Source: Tolypothrix sp. FACHB-123 (GTDB lineage Bacteria > Cyanobacteriota > Cyanobacteriia > Cyanobacteriales > Nostocaceae). Taken from it: a stretch of 64,000 bases of DNA. Where the stretch lies: contig NZ_JACJRE010000003.1 of the NCBI RefSeq assembly GCF_014697075.1, positions 124,001-188,000 on the forward strand, written 5' to 3'. The translations under genes were made by a program, and so were the position numbers. A model generated the notes under the pieces. That model was not told the origin of the DNA. It saw nothing but the letters and a program-made list of their open reading frames with translations, and did no database searches. Positions within the stretch are counted from its first letter, which is position 1; every line of letters begins with the position of its first letter. This document shows, piece by piece, positions 34,648 to 41,983 of the stretch.

Positions 34648-35199
34648 ATGGAAACTACAGAGAATACACAAACAACCTCGACACCATTTCCGAATATTCC
34701 CCCAATTATTGAAAGTGACGATCGCGAATATAATGATAGCGGCGTACCCAGTACAGTTGCGATCGCCGGTCATCCCCTCCACCCTTTAACTGTGATTTTC
34801 CCCATCGCCTTTTTAGCTGCTGCGTTGGGAAGCGACTTTGGCTATTGGTTAACCAAAGATTTCTTCTGGGCTAGGGCTTCGATGTGGTTAATTGGCTTAG
34901 GATTAGCCGGAGGTGCGATCGCCGCCTTAACCGGACTCAGCGACTTTACGAAAATTGAACGAGTCCGCAAGCGTCAAGCTGGCTGGGCGCATTTGATTCT
35001 TAACGTCTCTATCCTCGTCTTAACACTCGTCAACTTTCTCATCCGTCTAGGTAATGTTGAATCACGTATCTTACCTTGGGGACTTGTCATCTCACTAGTT
35101 GTGGGTACTTTAACTAGTATTTCTGGCTGGTTTGGAGCCGAACTCTCCTATCGCCATAAAATCGGTGTAGTAGGCGCTGGTAGTAAAAGATATCCGTAA
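34648..35199 (+). CDS. DUF2231 membrane protein
   Basis: A 183-residue protein with a polar N-terminal part (1-45) and four membrane helices: HPLTVIFPIAFLAAALGSDF, MWLIGLGLAGGAIAALTGL, AHLILNVSILVLTLVNFLI and GLVISLVVGTLTSISGWFG. GHPLHPLTVIFPIAF is the DUF2231 hallmark; conserved His residues suggest haem or metal contact, as in related cytochrome-like membrane proteins. Partner unknown. It follows the DUF2993 gene in one unit. Confidence 0.82.
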   Translation: METTENTQTTSTPFPNIPPIIESDDREYNDSGVPSTVAIAGHPLHPLTVIFPIAFLAAALGSDFGYWLTKDFFWARASMWLIGLGLAGGAIAALTGLSDFTKIERVRKRQAGWAHLILNVSILVLTLVNFLIRLGNVESRILPWGLVISLVVGTLTSISGWFGAELSYRHKIGVVGAGSKRYP

Positions 35200-35586
35200 T
35201 AAGCATTTGCATGTTTGTATTTAAATACACTCAATATTGTGAGCAATGCCCACCTTAACTTGGTTTGATGAAACCTAAAATCAGCCGAAAAAATCCGCCC
35301 CTGTCATCAGCAATTAATATTTATCGTCTGATTTCTGCCCATCATACTTGCGATGGGCTTTTTTTCAATATACAAACTATGCAAGTATTACAAAATCACA
35401 AATTTTTCTCTGTATTTAATGTTTCGTGCCATTACGTATATACACACCCCTGATAACTTTGATATCTCTCAATATGGGAACTAATCGACGGTACATGAAC
35501 AGGTAAATGCTTAATTGCTATTACCTACTATCAGTTGAGTTATGCTGTAGGTTAGTTATGCCTAAATTACTTCAAAATCATCAACA
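35200..35586. other. 387-bp intergenic region with terminator, possible small RNA
   Basis: No protein gene supported. The segment from about 35265 ends in the strong terminator at 35337-35365. This may be the end of the DUF2993-DUF2231 transcript or the end of a separate small RNA. The rest is AT-rich leader for the DUF167 gene. Confidence 0.45.
35337..35365 (+). terminator. strong rho-independent terminator
   Basis: GCCCATC (35337-35343) and GATGGGC (35352-35358) with an 8-nt loop, followed by seven T. It is 138 bp after the DUF2231 stop. Confidence 0.88.
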
Positions 35587-35814
35587 ATGCAGAAAAAAGT
35601 TAAAGTAAAACCTAATTCTAAACAGCAAAAGATTGAAGAGCAAACCGACGGTAGTCTAAATGTAAATTTAAAATCCCCACCAGTAGATGGCAAAGCTAAT
35701 GAAGAGTTAATTAAACTACTAGCAGAAAAATTTAATGTACCTAAATCTCATATCAGGATAAAACTTGGTGCGACTTCTCGACAAAAGGTGGTAGAAATTG
35801 ACACTAATATTTAA
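35587..35814 (+). CDS. DUF167 (YggU family) protein
   Basis: A 75-residue protein that matches the DUF167/YggU fold over its full length: [45 protein letters not shown] and a [19 protein letters not shown] tail. PPVDGKAN is the strongest motif. The function is unknown. It stands alone, followed by a long imperfect hairpin. Confidence 0.88.
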   Translation: MQKKVKVKPNSKQQKIEEQTDGSLNVNLKSPPVDGKANEELIKLLAEKFNVPKSHIRIKLGATSRQKVVEIDTNI

Positions 35815-35832
35815 TATTAACTTCATTAACTA

Positions 35833-35884
35833 TTAGTTAGTTAACAGCTATCAGGGTAAAGCTGATAACTATTAACTAATAACT
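35833..35884 (+). terminator. long imperfect hairpin after DUF167 gene
   Basis: TTAGTTAGTTAACAGCTATCAG and CTGATAACTATTAACTAATAA are near complements around the loop GGTAAAG, followed by CTTTT. It may terminate the DUF167 transcript or be a repeat copy. Confidence 0.5.
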
Positions 35885-35903
35885 TTTGGTAATAATCATG
35901 CGG

Positions 35904-36515
35904 TCATTCTTGGTTAATACTTATATATCCTGATTGAGATTTGACCCGTTCTATCCAAGCTTGAATAGCCGAAAATTCTGTCAAATCAAATCCACCTTCA
36001 TCCGCAACATGGGTATAAGCAAACAAAGCAATATCAGCAATAGTATACCGCTCTCCGACAAAAAATGTATGCGAGCTTAAGTGTTTTTCCATCACTTTTA
36101 ATGCAGCATAACCTGGTTCGCGTCTTTGTTTGATAGCTTCTTGATACTCTTGGGACTTACCTAAAATAGAGATTAAAAATCTCGATGTCGCAATAAAAGG
36201 TTCGTGGCTAGATTGTTCAAAAAATAACCATTGCATTACTTGTGCTCTCAGAAATCTGTCATAAGGTAGAAACTCTGTACCTTCACTTAAATATACCAAT
36301 ATGGCATTTGATTCTGCTAAGTATTTCCCAGGTTCAATCTCCAAAAGGGGAATTTTACCGTGAGAATTTTTACTCAAAAATTCGGGTGTTCGAGTCTCGC
36401 CTTTGGTTATATCAACTTCTATTCTCTCAAATGGCATTCCCATTTGTGTCAATAGAAGACGTATCTTGTAGCCATTACCTGAAGGTAAAAAATCGTACAG
36501 CCGTAATATTTCCAT
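35904..36515 (-). CDS. glutathione S-transferase family protein
   Basis: A 203-residue GST. The thioredoxin-fold N-terminal domain has LYDFLPSGNGYKIRLLLTQMGMPFERIEVDI with Ser12/Gly13 at the thiol site, then GKIPLLEIEPGKYLAESNAILVYL with the cis-Pro and the ES glutathione contact. The helical C-terminal domain includes ERYTIADIALFAYTHVADEGGFDL, the usual N-capping box. Substrate unknown. It is divergent from the SRAP gene over a 204-bp AT-rich promoter region. Confidence 0.88.
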   Translation of the reverse strand: MEILRLYDFLPSGNGYKIRLLLTQMGMPFERIEVDITKGETRTPEFLSKNSHGKIPLLEIEPGKYLAESNAILVYLSEGTEFLPYDRFLRAQVMQWLFFEQSSHEPFIATSRFLISILGKSQEYQEAIKQRREPGYAALKVMEKHLSSHTFFVGERYTIADIALFAYTHVADEGGFDLTEFSAIQAWIERVKSQSGYISINQE

Positions 36516-36719
36516 GCCAAAAATATAATAGGGAATATGTGCAGAATGGGGGGTTCAAAATACAATATCTTACCAAATGATTTTCCAAAAACCGGATATT
36601 TTCTGATTTATATTCAGTATCTGACTGAGAAGTAGAATTATCTGAAGAAATAAAAAAAATATTAATTATTTATCATTATTTTAGATGTTTGATTTTAATC
36701 TGTGGTCACAAATAAAAAT

Positions 36720-37403
36720 ATGTGTGGAAGATTCACCTTAACCCAGACAGCAGCAGCCTTAGCTCAAGCTTTTGATTTAGAAGCAGTTCCCAACTTGGCG
36801 GCGCAATATAATATTGCACCTACACAAATGGTGGCAACGGTTGTCCAAAAATCTGAAAGTGACAAGCGCCAATTTCAACAGTTACGTTGGGGGTTAATCC
36901 CCTCATGGGCGAAAGACCCAGGAATAGGTGCAAAACTGATTAATGCTAGAGCAGAAACTGCGGCAGAAAAACCTTCTTTCCGTTCAGCTTTTAAGCATAG
37001 ACGCTGCTTAGTTTTGGCTGATGGCTTTTATGAATGGCATCAAAAACAGGGCAAAAAGCAACCATTTTATTTTCGATTTGAAAATGGTCAGCCATTTGCC
37101 TTTGCTGGATTGTGGGAGAAATGGCAATCTCCTTCAGGAGAGGAAATAACCTCTTGTACAATTTTGACCACAGCTGCCAATGAAGTGCTGCAACCAATTC
37201 ACGACCGGATGCCAGTGATTTTGGCGCAGGAGGATTACAATCTGTGGTTAGATCCCCAACAGCAAAAGCCGGAAGTTTTACAGCCGCTGTTGCGTGCTTA
37301 TCCAGCAGCAGCCATGACGAGCTATCCAGTTAGCACTTTGGTAAACAAACCTCAGCATAATACCCCAGAGTGCATTCTGCCAATCAGCGACAACAATGCC
37401 TGA
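36720..37403 (+). CDS. yedK: SRAP (YedK/HMCES) abasic-site shielding protein
   Basis: A 227-residue SRAP-domain protein. The start must be ATG 36720 because Cys2 of MCGRFTLT is the catalytic residue that bonds abasic DNA after Met removal; six upstream codons (to 36702) would bury it. Other active residues are present: Asn in INARAETAAEKPSF, Glu in LADGFYEWHQ and His in PQHNTPECI. It shields abasic sites in single-stranded DNA at forks. No SOS box is obvious to me upstream. Confidence 0.92.
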   Translation: MCGRFTLTQTAAALAQAFDLEAVPNLAAQYNIAPTQMVATVVQKSESDKRQFQQLRWGLIPSWAKDPGIGAKLINARAETAAEKPSFRSAFKHRRCLVLADGFYEWHQKQGKKQPFYFRFENGQPFAFAGLWEKWQSPSGEEITSCTILTTAANEVLQPIHDRMPVILAQEDYNLWLDPQQQKPEVLQPLLRAYPAAAMTSYPVSTLVNKPQHNTPECILPISDNNA

Positions 37404-37610
37404 TAAATCAGTAGAATTAAGTATTAACTATAGCGATATAGCGATCGCTAATTTACCAAATCCATATAATTTGCGGCTCTCCCCTTTCATCCGTTTGACT
37501 AAAGAGGGACAATAAGGAAGTTCCGCCTACGCCCACAAAATAACCACGGTTAAACAAACTCCCCTTTGGGCATCTTTTAAGCCAATAGCTGCAACCCCAC
37601 AGAGGCAAAT

Positions 37611-38132
37611 ATGCCAAGAACCCAGAAAAACGATAACTTTATTGACAAATCTTTTACAGTCATGGCAGATATCATTCTCAAGATCCTGCCAACCAACAAA
37701 AAAGCTAAAGAAGCGTTTGTTTATTACCGCGATGGCATGTCAGCCCAGGCAGAAGGCGAATACGCTGAAGCCTTAGAATATTACCAAGAAGCCCTGACAC
37801 TAGAGGAAGATCCTAACGATCGCGGCTATATCCTCTACAATATGGGATTAATCTATGCCAGTAATGGCGACCATGACAAAGCTTTAGAACTGTACCACCA
37901 GGCAATTGAATTAAACCCCCGTTTACCCCAAGCTTTAAACAACATCGCCGTGATTTATCACTACAAAGGCGAAAAACTCAAAGAAGCCGGGGATCATGAC
38001 GGTGGTGAAGCTATGTTTGACCAAGCCGCCGATTACTGGGTCAGAGCAATTCGCATGGCTCCCAATAACTATATTGAAGCCCAAAACTGGTTAAAAACCA
38101 CTGGCAGAATGCAAATTGACGTATTCTTTTAG
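37611..38132 (+). CDS. ycf3: photosystem I assembly protein Ycf3
   Basis: A 173-residue protein that is Ycf3 over its full length: [28 protein letters not shown], then three TPR units ([63 protein letters not shown], and a third). It helps assemble the PsaA/PsaB core on the thylakoid. No intron, as expected for bacteria. It is separate from gatC by a repeat-rich 111 bp. Confidence 0.97.
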   Translation: MPRTQKNDNFIDKSFTVMADIILKILPTNKKAKEAFVYYRDGMSAQAEGEYAEALEYYQEALTLEEDPNDRGYILYNMGLIYASNGDHDKALELYHQAIELNPRLPQALNNIAVIYHYKGEKLKEAGDHDGGEAMFDQAADYWVRAIRMAPNNYIEAQNWLKTTGRMQIDVFF

Positions 38133-38139
38133 CTAATTA

Positions 38140-38238
38140 GTCAGTGGTCAGTTGTCAGCGATGCACTGAAGCTCTGCCGAAGTGTTGTTAGTTGTAAATT
38201 GATTACTGACCATTGACTACTGACCACTAACTACTAAC
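38140..38238. repeat. short tandem repeats of the GTCAGTT/TGACCA family
   Basis: Degenerate heptamers (GTCAGTGGTCAGTTGTCAG, later TTACTGACCATTGACTACTG) fill the ycf3-gatC gap in both orientations. Confidence 0.75.
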
Positions 38239-38243
38239 AAACA

Positions 38244-38534
38244 ATGATTGACCGCGAACTAGTCCATAAAGTAGCCCTGCTTGCTCGTTTAGAATTACAA
38301 CCAGAAGAAGAAGAACAATTCACCACTCAACTAGGAAGTATTCTCGATTACATTGAGCAATTAAATGAACTAGATGTAAGTGATGTTCAGCCCACAACCA
38401 GGGCGATAGATGTCAGCAATGTCACCCGCAAAGATGAATTACAACCCTATCCTGACCGTGAAGCCATCCTCCAAGGTGCGCCGGAACAGGAAGGAGAGTT
38501 TTTCAAAGTGCCAAAAATTCTCAATGCTGAATAG
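38244..38534 (+). CDS. gatC: Asp-tRNA(Asn)/Glu-tRNA(Gln) amidotransferase subunit C
   Basis: A 96-residue GatC: VHKVALLARLELQPEEEEQFTTQLGSILDYIEQLNELD and the C-terminal LREDE-like RKDELQPYPDREAIL. It stabilises the GatA-GatB complex that converts Glu-tRNA(Gln) to Gln-tRNA(Gln). gatB is 1.2 kb downstream, with a GST-family gene between; gatA is not in the window. Confidence 0.95.
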   Translation: MIDRELVHKVALLARLELQPEEEEQFTTQLGSILDYIEQLNELDVSDVQPTTRAIDVSNVTRKDELQPYPDREAILQGAPEQEGEFFKVPKILNAE

Positions 38535-38641
38535 TTAATAGTCTGCCCCTTTGGGGAATGCAAAATTCAAAATTCAAAATTAATTACCCTACAGATTAAT
38601 CAATGACAACTGAAAACTGACAACTAACCAAGGAGATAATT

Positions 38642-39610
38642 ATGGGTTTGGGAATCCTCAAAGATGGAAAGTGGATATCAGAACGGGATCAAGAAGATTC
38701 TCAAGGGAGATTTATTCGTCCCTCGACCACCTTTCGCCATAAGATTACAGCTGATGGCTCTAGTGGATTTAAAGCTGAACCTGGACGCTATCATCTGTAT
38801 ATTTCCTGGGCTTGTCCTTGGGCTTGTCGGACTGCAATTATGCGTCAGTTAAAAGGGCTGACAGATGTTATTGGATTATCAGTAGTTGGGGCAGAAATTG
38901 ACCAAAATAGTTGGGAATTTAGCGATGAACCGGGCGCAATTCCCGATAAAGTTAACGGTACTCAATATCTTTGGCAAATTTATCTCAAAGCTGATTCTCA
39001 CTACAGTGGACGGGTGACCGTCCCCGTTTTATGGGATATTCAACAACAGACAATTGTGAATAATGAATCCCGCGAAATTATTCGGATGTTGGATACAGAA
39101 TTTAATGATTTTGCGAAAGCAGATGTTAATTTCTATCCCACCGAATTACAACAAGTAGTTGACGAAACAATTGACGCAATTTACAAACCCATTAATAACG
39201 GTGTTTATCGAGCAGGATTTGCTACGAGTCAATCGGCTTATGATGAAGCTGTCACAGAATTATTTGCTGCACTAGATCATTGGGAACAAGTTTTAGATCA
39301 ACAACGCTATCTCTGCGGTAATCAAATTACTGAAGCAGATTGGTGTATGTTTACTACCTTGTTTCGCTTCGATCCTGTTTATTACGTCCATTTCAAATGC
39401 AATATCCGGCGAATTGTTGAGTATCCTAATCTGTGGAATTATCTCAAAGAACTTTACCAAGTGCCGGGTGTCAAAGAAACTTGTAATTTAGACCATATCA
39501 AACGGCATTATTATCGCAGTCATCCTAAGGTAAACCCCACAAGGATTGTACCAAAAGGGCCGTTGATTGATTTTGACGCGCCCCATAACCGCGATCGCAT
39601 ATCCATCTAG
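38642..39610 (+). CDS. glutathionyl-hydroquinone reductase (YqjG/ECM4 type GST)
   Basis: A 322-residue Xi-class GST. WACPWACRTAI (57-67) holds the catalytic Cys58 in CPWA; VTVPVLWDIQQQTIVNNESREIIRML is the glutathione site; the C-terminal helical domain follows (CGNQITEADWCMFTTLFRFDPVYYVHFKCNI). It reduces glutathionyl-hydroquinones. The start has AAGGAG upstream. It lies between gatC and gatB, spacing 107 and 115 bp, so it may share their transcript. Confidence 0.92.
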   Translation: MGLGILKDGKWISERDQEDSQGRFIRPSTTFRHKITADGSSGFKAEPGRYHLYISWACPWACRTAIMRQLKGLTDVIGLSVVGAEIDQNSWEFSDEPGAIPDKVNGTQYLWQIYLKADSHYSGRVTVPVLWDIQQQTIVNNESREIIRMLDTEFNDFAKADVNFYPTELQQVVDETIDAIYKPINNGVYRAGFATSQSAYDEAVTELFAALDHWEQVLDQQRYLCGNQITEADWCMFTTLFRFDPVYYVHFKCNIRRIVEYPNLWNYLKELYQVPGVKETCNLDHIKRHYYRSHPKVNPTRIVPKGPLIDFDAPHNRDRISI

Positions 39611-39725
39611 TCGGCAATCCCTATCTCACAAACTCAGCAATCAACACTAATTAAAACTGCAACGCAACTTCTAGGGCAGCTACAATAGTACCCTTAAGGA
39701 AGGATTATGCCCGATTTTTGATTTT

Positions 39726-41201
39726 ATGACTTCTGCTACAACTGTAAAAACTGAATACGAAGCGATTATTGGTCTGGAAACCCATTGTCAGCTGAGTACA
39801 AATACCAAGATTTTTTCTACCAGTTCGACAGCATTCGGTGGTGACCCCAATACTAACATCGATCCAGTATGTATGGGTTTACCTGGAGTATTACCAGTTC
39901 TCAACGAAAAAGTACTCGAGTATGCCGTAAAAGCAGGTTTGGCACTCAATTGTCAAATCGCTAAATATAGCAAATTTGACCGTAAACAGTATTTTTATCC
40001 AGATTTACCTAAAAATTACCAAATATCACAATATGACTTACCAATCGCCGAACATGGTTGGTTAGAAATTGAATTGGTAGATGCTGATGGCAATCCTACA
40101 CGCAAACGCATTGGAATTACCCGATTGCACATGGAAGAAGATGCAGGTAAATTAGTACACGCAGGTAGCGAAAGGCTTTCCGGCTCTAGTTATTCTCTGG
40201 TAGATTACAATCGCGCAGGTGTACCATTAGTTGAAATAGTTTCCGAACCAGATCTGCGTTCTGGACAAGAAGCTGCTGCTTATGCCCAAGAATTACGCCG
40301 CGTTTTACGCTATCTTGGTGTTAGCGATGGCAACATGCAAGAAGGATCTTTACGTTGCGATGTCAACATCTCCATTCGTCCCGTAGGACAAAAAGAATTT
40401 GGCACAAAAGTAGAAATTAAAAACATGAACTCATTCAACGCCATCCAAAAGGCGATTGAATATGAGATTGAACGCCAAATCGCAGCCACAGAAGCAGGCG
40501 ATCGCATTATCCAAGAAACTCGACTCTGGGAAGAAGGTTCGCAACGTACAATTAGTATGCGGACAAAAGAAGGTTCTAGCGATTACCGCTATTTCCCCGA
40601 ACCTGATTTAGCACCTATAGAAGTTTCAACAGAACAATTAGAAAATTGGCGCAGCGAACTTCCCGAACTCCCCGCACAAAAACGCCATCGTTACGAAAGT
40701 GAATTAGGGCTTTCTGCCTACGATACTGGAGTTTTGACAGAAGATAAGCCTGTTGCTAACTATTTTGAAGCCGCGATCGCAGCTGGCGCAAGTCCCAAAG
40801 CAGCTGCTAACTGGATTACCCAAGATATTGCAGCTTACCTCAACAAGCAAAAACTCACCATCAGCGAAATCGGTTTAACTCCCCAAAATTTAGCTGATGT
40901 GATTGTACGCATTGAACAAGGTAAAATCAGTAACGCCCAAGCCAAGCAAAAGTTACCAGATTTGCTCAAAGGCGTGTCTCCTGAAAAAGCTTTCGCCGGA
41001 CAAGAACTCATCAGCGATCCTGCTATTTTAGAACCAATCGTCGATGAAGTCATCGCCGCCAATCCCAAAGAACTCGAAAAATATCGCAACGGTAACACCA
41101 ACCTCAAAGGCTTCTTTGTTGGACAAGTCCTGAAAAAAACCGAAAAACGCGCCGATCCCAAGCTGACAAATGAATTGGTAGAAAAGAAACTCAATTCTTA
41201 A
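39726..41201 (+). CDS. gatB: Asp/Glu-tRNA amidotransferase subunit B
   Basis: A 491-residue GatB, full length. EAIIGLETHCQLSTNTKIF and YFYPDLPKNYQISQYDLPI open the cradle domain; RLHMEEDAGKLVH and GSLRCDVNISIRP hold kinase and metal residues; the C-terminal YqeY-like tail (about 350-491) binds tRNA. It phosphorylates the Glu carboxyl of misacylated tRNA before amidation. Followed by the small-RNA array. Confidence 0.97.
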   Translation: MTSATTVKTEYEAIIGLETHCQLSTNTKIFSTSSTAFGGDPNTNIDPVCMGLPGVLPVLNEKVLEYAVKAGLALNCQIAKYSKFDRKQYFYPDLPKNYQISQYDLPIAEHGWLEIELVDADGNPTRKRIGITRLHMEEDAGKLVHAGSERLSGSSYSLVDYNRAGVPLVEIVSEPDLRSGQEAAAYAQELRRVLRYLGVSDGNMQEGSLRCDVNISIRPVGQKEFGTKVEIKNMNSFNAIQKAIEYEIERQIAATEAGDRIIQETRLWEEGSQRTISMRTKEGSSDYRYFPEPDLAPIEVSTEQLENWRSELPELPAQKRHRYESELGLSAYDTGVLTEDKPVANYFEAAIAAGASPKAAANWITQDIAAYLNKQKLTISEIGLTPQNLADVIVRIEQGKISNAQAKQKLPDLLKGVSPEKAFAGQELISDPAILEPIVDEVIAANPKELEKYRNGNTNLKGFFVGQVLKKTEKRADPKLTNELVEKKLNS

Positions 41202-41295
41202 CCCCGATTTCATCCATGATTTTTCACTCATCCCTTGGTTAACCACTAGGGGATTTTTACTTTATAGATAATTTACCAAAATCAAGTGCAAAGAT
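41202..41295. other. gatB 3' region
   Basis: Contains CCCTTGGTTAACCACTAGGGGATTTTTAC, an imperfect stem (CCCTTGG with CTAGGGG) followed by TTTTT near 41255, a likely terminator of gatB ahead of the array. Confidence 0.55.
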
Positions 41296-41390
41296 GGGTT
41301 ATACCCCTCAATCCCAAAGTGCTATACTCTGTTAATTGAATACACCATGATGGTCTGGAAAGCTTTTTCAATAGCTCTTCTTTTTCTTAA
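41296..41390 (+). ncRNA. tandem small-RNA gene, copy 1 (degenerate)
   Basis: Promoter: -35 region ATACCC at 41301-41306, 16-bp spacer, -10 TATACT at 41323-41328 with TG one base ahead. Expected RNA about 41335-41387: ATACACCATGATGGTCTGG, a weakened stem (GGAAAGCT/AGCTCTTC), then TTTTTCTT. It aligns with copies 2-4 over the whole unit but has several changes in the conserved stretch and in the stem, so it may be decaying or specialised. Confidence 0.6.
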
Positions 41391-41431
41391 CTCCAGCAAC
41401 TTAGACAAAAATATCCCGAATTTTTTAATAG

Positions 41432-41524
41432 GGGGTCTTGCCCCTCAGGGCAAACATGCTATAATCTGATACATAGATGCACCCTGATGATCTGGAGAGC
41501 TGCCCAAGTAGCTCTCTCTTTTTT
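41432..41524 (+). ncRNA. tandem small-RNA gene, copy 2
   Basis: Promoter: -35 TTGCCC 41438-41443, 16-bp spacer, extended -10 TGC-TATAAT at 41457-41465. Expected RNA about 41472-41524 (roughly 53 nt): the conserved GATGCACCCTGATGATCT, then the stem GAGAGCT (41495-41501) / AGCTCTC (41510-41516) with loop GCCCAAGT and a tail TCTTTTTT. No start codon with a ribosome site is present, so it is non-coding. Confidence 0.72.
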
Positions 41525-41575
41525 AAAGCTTTCATAAAACTTCATCATATCTTTGCACAAACATCACGGAATGAT

Positions 41576-41665
41576 GGGTATTGACCCTCATGCGTAAAAT
41601 GATATGATCTGCTAAGTAGATGCACCCTGATGATTTGGAGAGCTGCCTGAGTAGCTCTCTTTTTT
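41576..41665 (+). ncRNA. tandem small-RNA gene, copy 3
   Basis: Promoter: -35 TTGACC 41581-41586, 16-bp spacer, -10 TATGAT 41603-41608. Expected RNA about 41615-41665: GATGCACCCTGATGATTT, stem GAGAGCT / AGCTCTC (arms at 41638-41644 and 41653-41659) with loop GCCTGAGT, then a run of T. Two changes against copy 2 lie in the loop and one in the conserved stretch; the stem is unchanged. Confidence 0.72.
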
Positions 41666-41721
41666 ATTTGCAATACAACCGCAAAATAAGATTAATCATT
41701 TTTTTCATATTTTCTGATTAA

Positions 41722-41815
41722 GGGGTCTTGCCCCTCACTGCAAATGTGCTATAATCTGATATATAGATGCACCCTGATGATCTGGAGAGCTGCCCAAGTG
41801 GCTCTCCTTTTTCAA
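41722..41815 (+). ncRNA. tandem small-RNA gene, copy 4
   Basis: Promoter: -35 TTGCCC 41728-41733, 16-bp spacer, extended -10 TGC-TATAAT (41747-41755). Expected RNA about 41762-41814: GATGCACCCTGATGATCT as in copy 2, stem GGAGAGCT / GGCTCTCC with loop GCCCAAGT, then TTTTTC. The stem differs from copy 2 by changes that keep pairing (outer G-T to G-C, inner T-A to T-G). Confidence 0.72.
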
Positions 41816-41901
41816 TTTTTATCCAGAGATTAATATTTTTATAGTCAGAACTTTAGCCCTCTCTCTTCAAGCAAGCTTTGTTCTAACTACATCGGTAAGG
41901 T

Positions 41902-41918
41902 AAAGCCAGGACGGCTTT
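41902..41918. terminator. weak hairpin downstream of the MBL gene
   Basis: AAAGCC (41902-41907) and GGCTTT (41913-41918), 5-nt loop, no T run on the minus strand. It may mark the 3' end of the ferredoxin-MBL transcript. Confidence 0.35.
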
Positions 41919-41983
41919 ATATATCTCATCAATCATTAATTGTAGACTCGATAACACCACCCTAGTAATTGAAGGCAAGATAT

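Larger units (their letters stand above)
41296..41815 (+). repeat. four-copy tandem array of 137-147 bp units
   Basis: The -10 boxes lie at 41323, 41460, 41603 and 41750, giving unit lengths of 137, 143 and 147 bp. Promoter, conserved RNA part and terminator repeat in every unit; the linker between a terminator and the next promoter differs freely. This contrast shows that the transcription unit, not the DNA repeat as such, is conserved. Confidence 0.8.

Noticed and set aside
35265-35453. Plus-strand 62-codon frame
   Set aside because: It runs through a strong terminator hairpin; a transcript end is a better explanation.
41482-41492. CTGATGA in the small RNAs as a C/D-box or kink-turn motif
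   Set aside because: Only a C-box-like match is present, without a D box in a proper place, and bacteria lack C/D RNPs; chance is likely.
41296-41815. Array as a confirmed NsiR1 locus
   Set aside because: The tandem layout fits, but the context (gatB and an MBL gene, no hetF in view) and the promoter type differ, and I cannot recall the NsiR1 sequence well enough to match it.
41296-41815. CRISPR array
   Set aside because: Units are about 140 bp with promoter and terminator parts; there are no short identical repeats with equal spacers and no cas genes.
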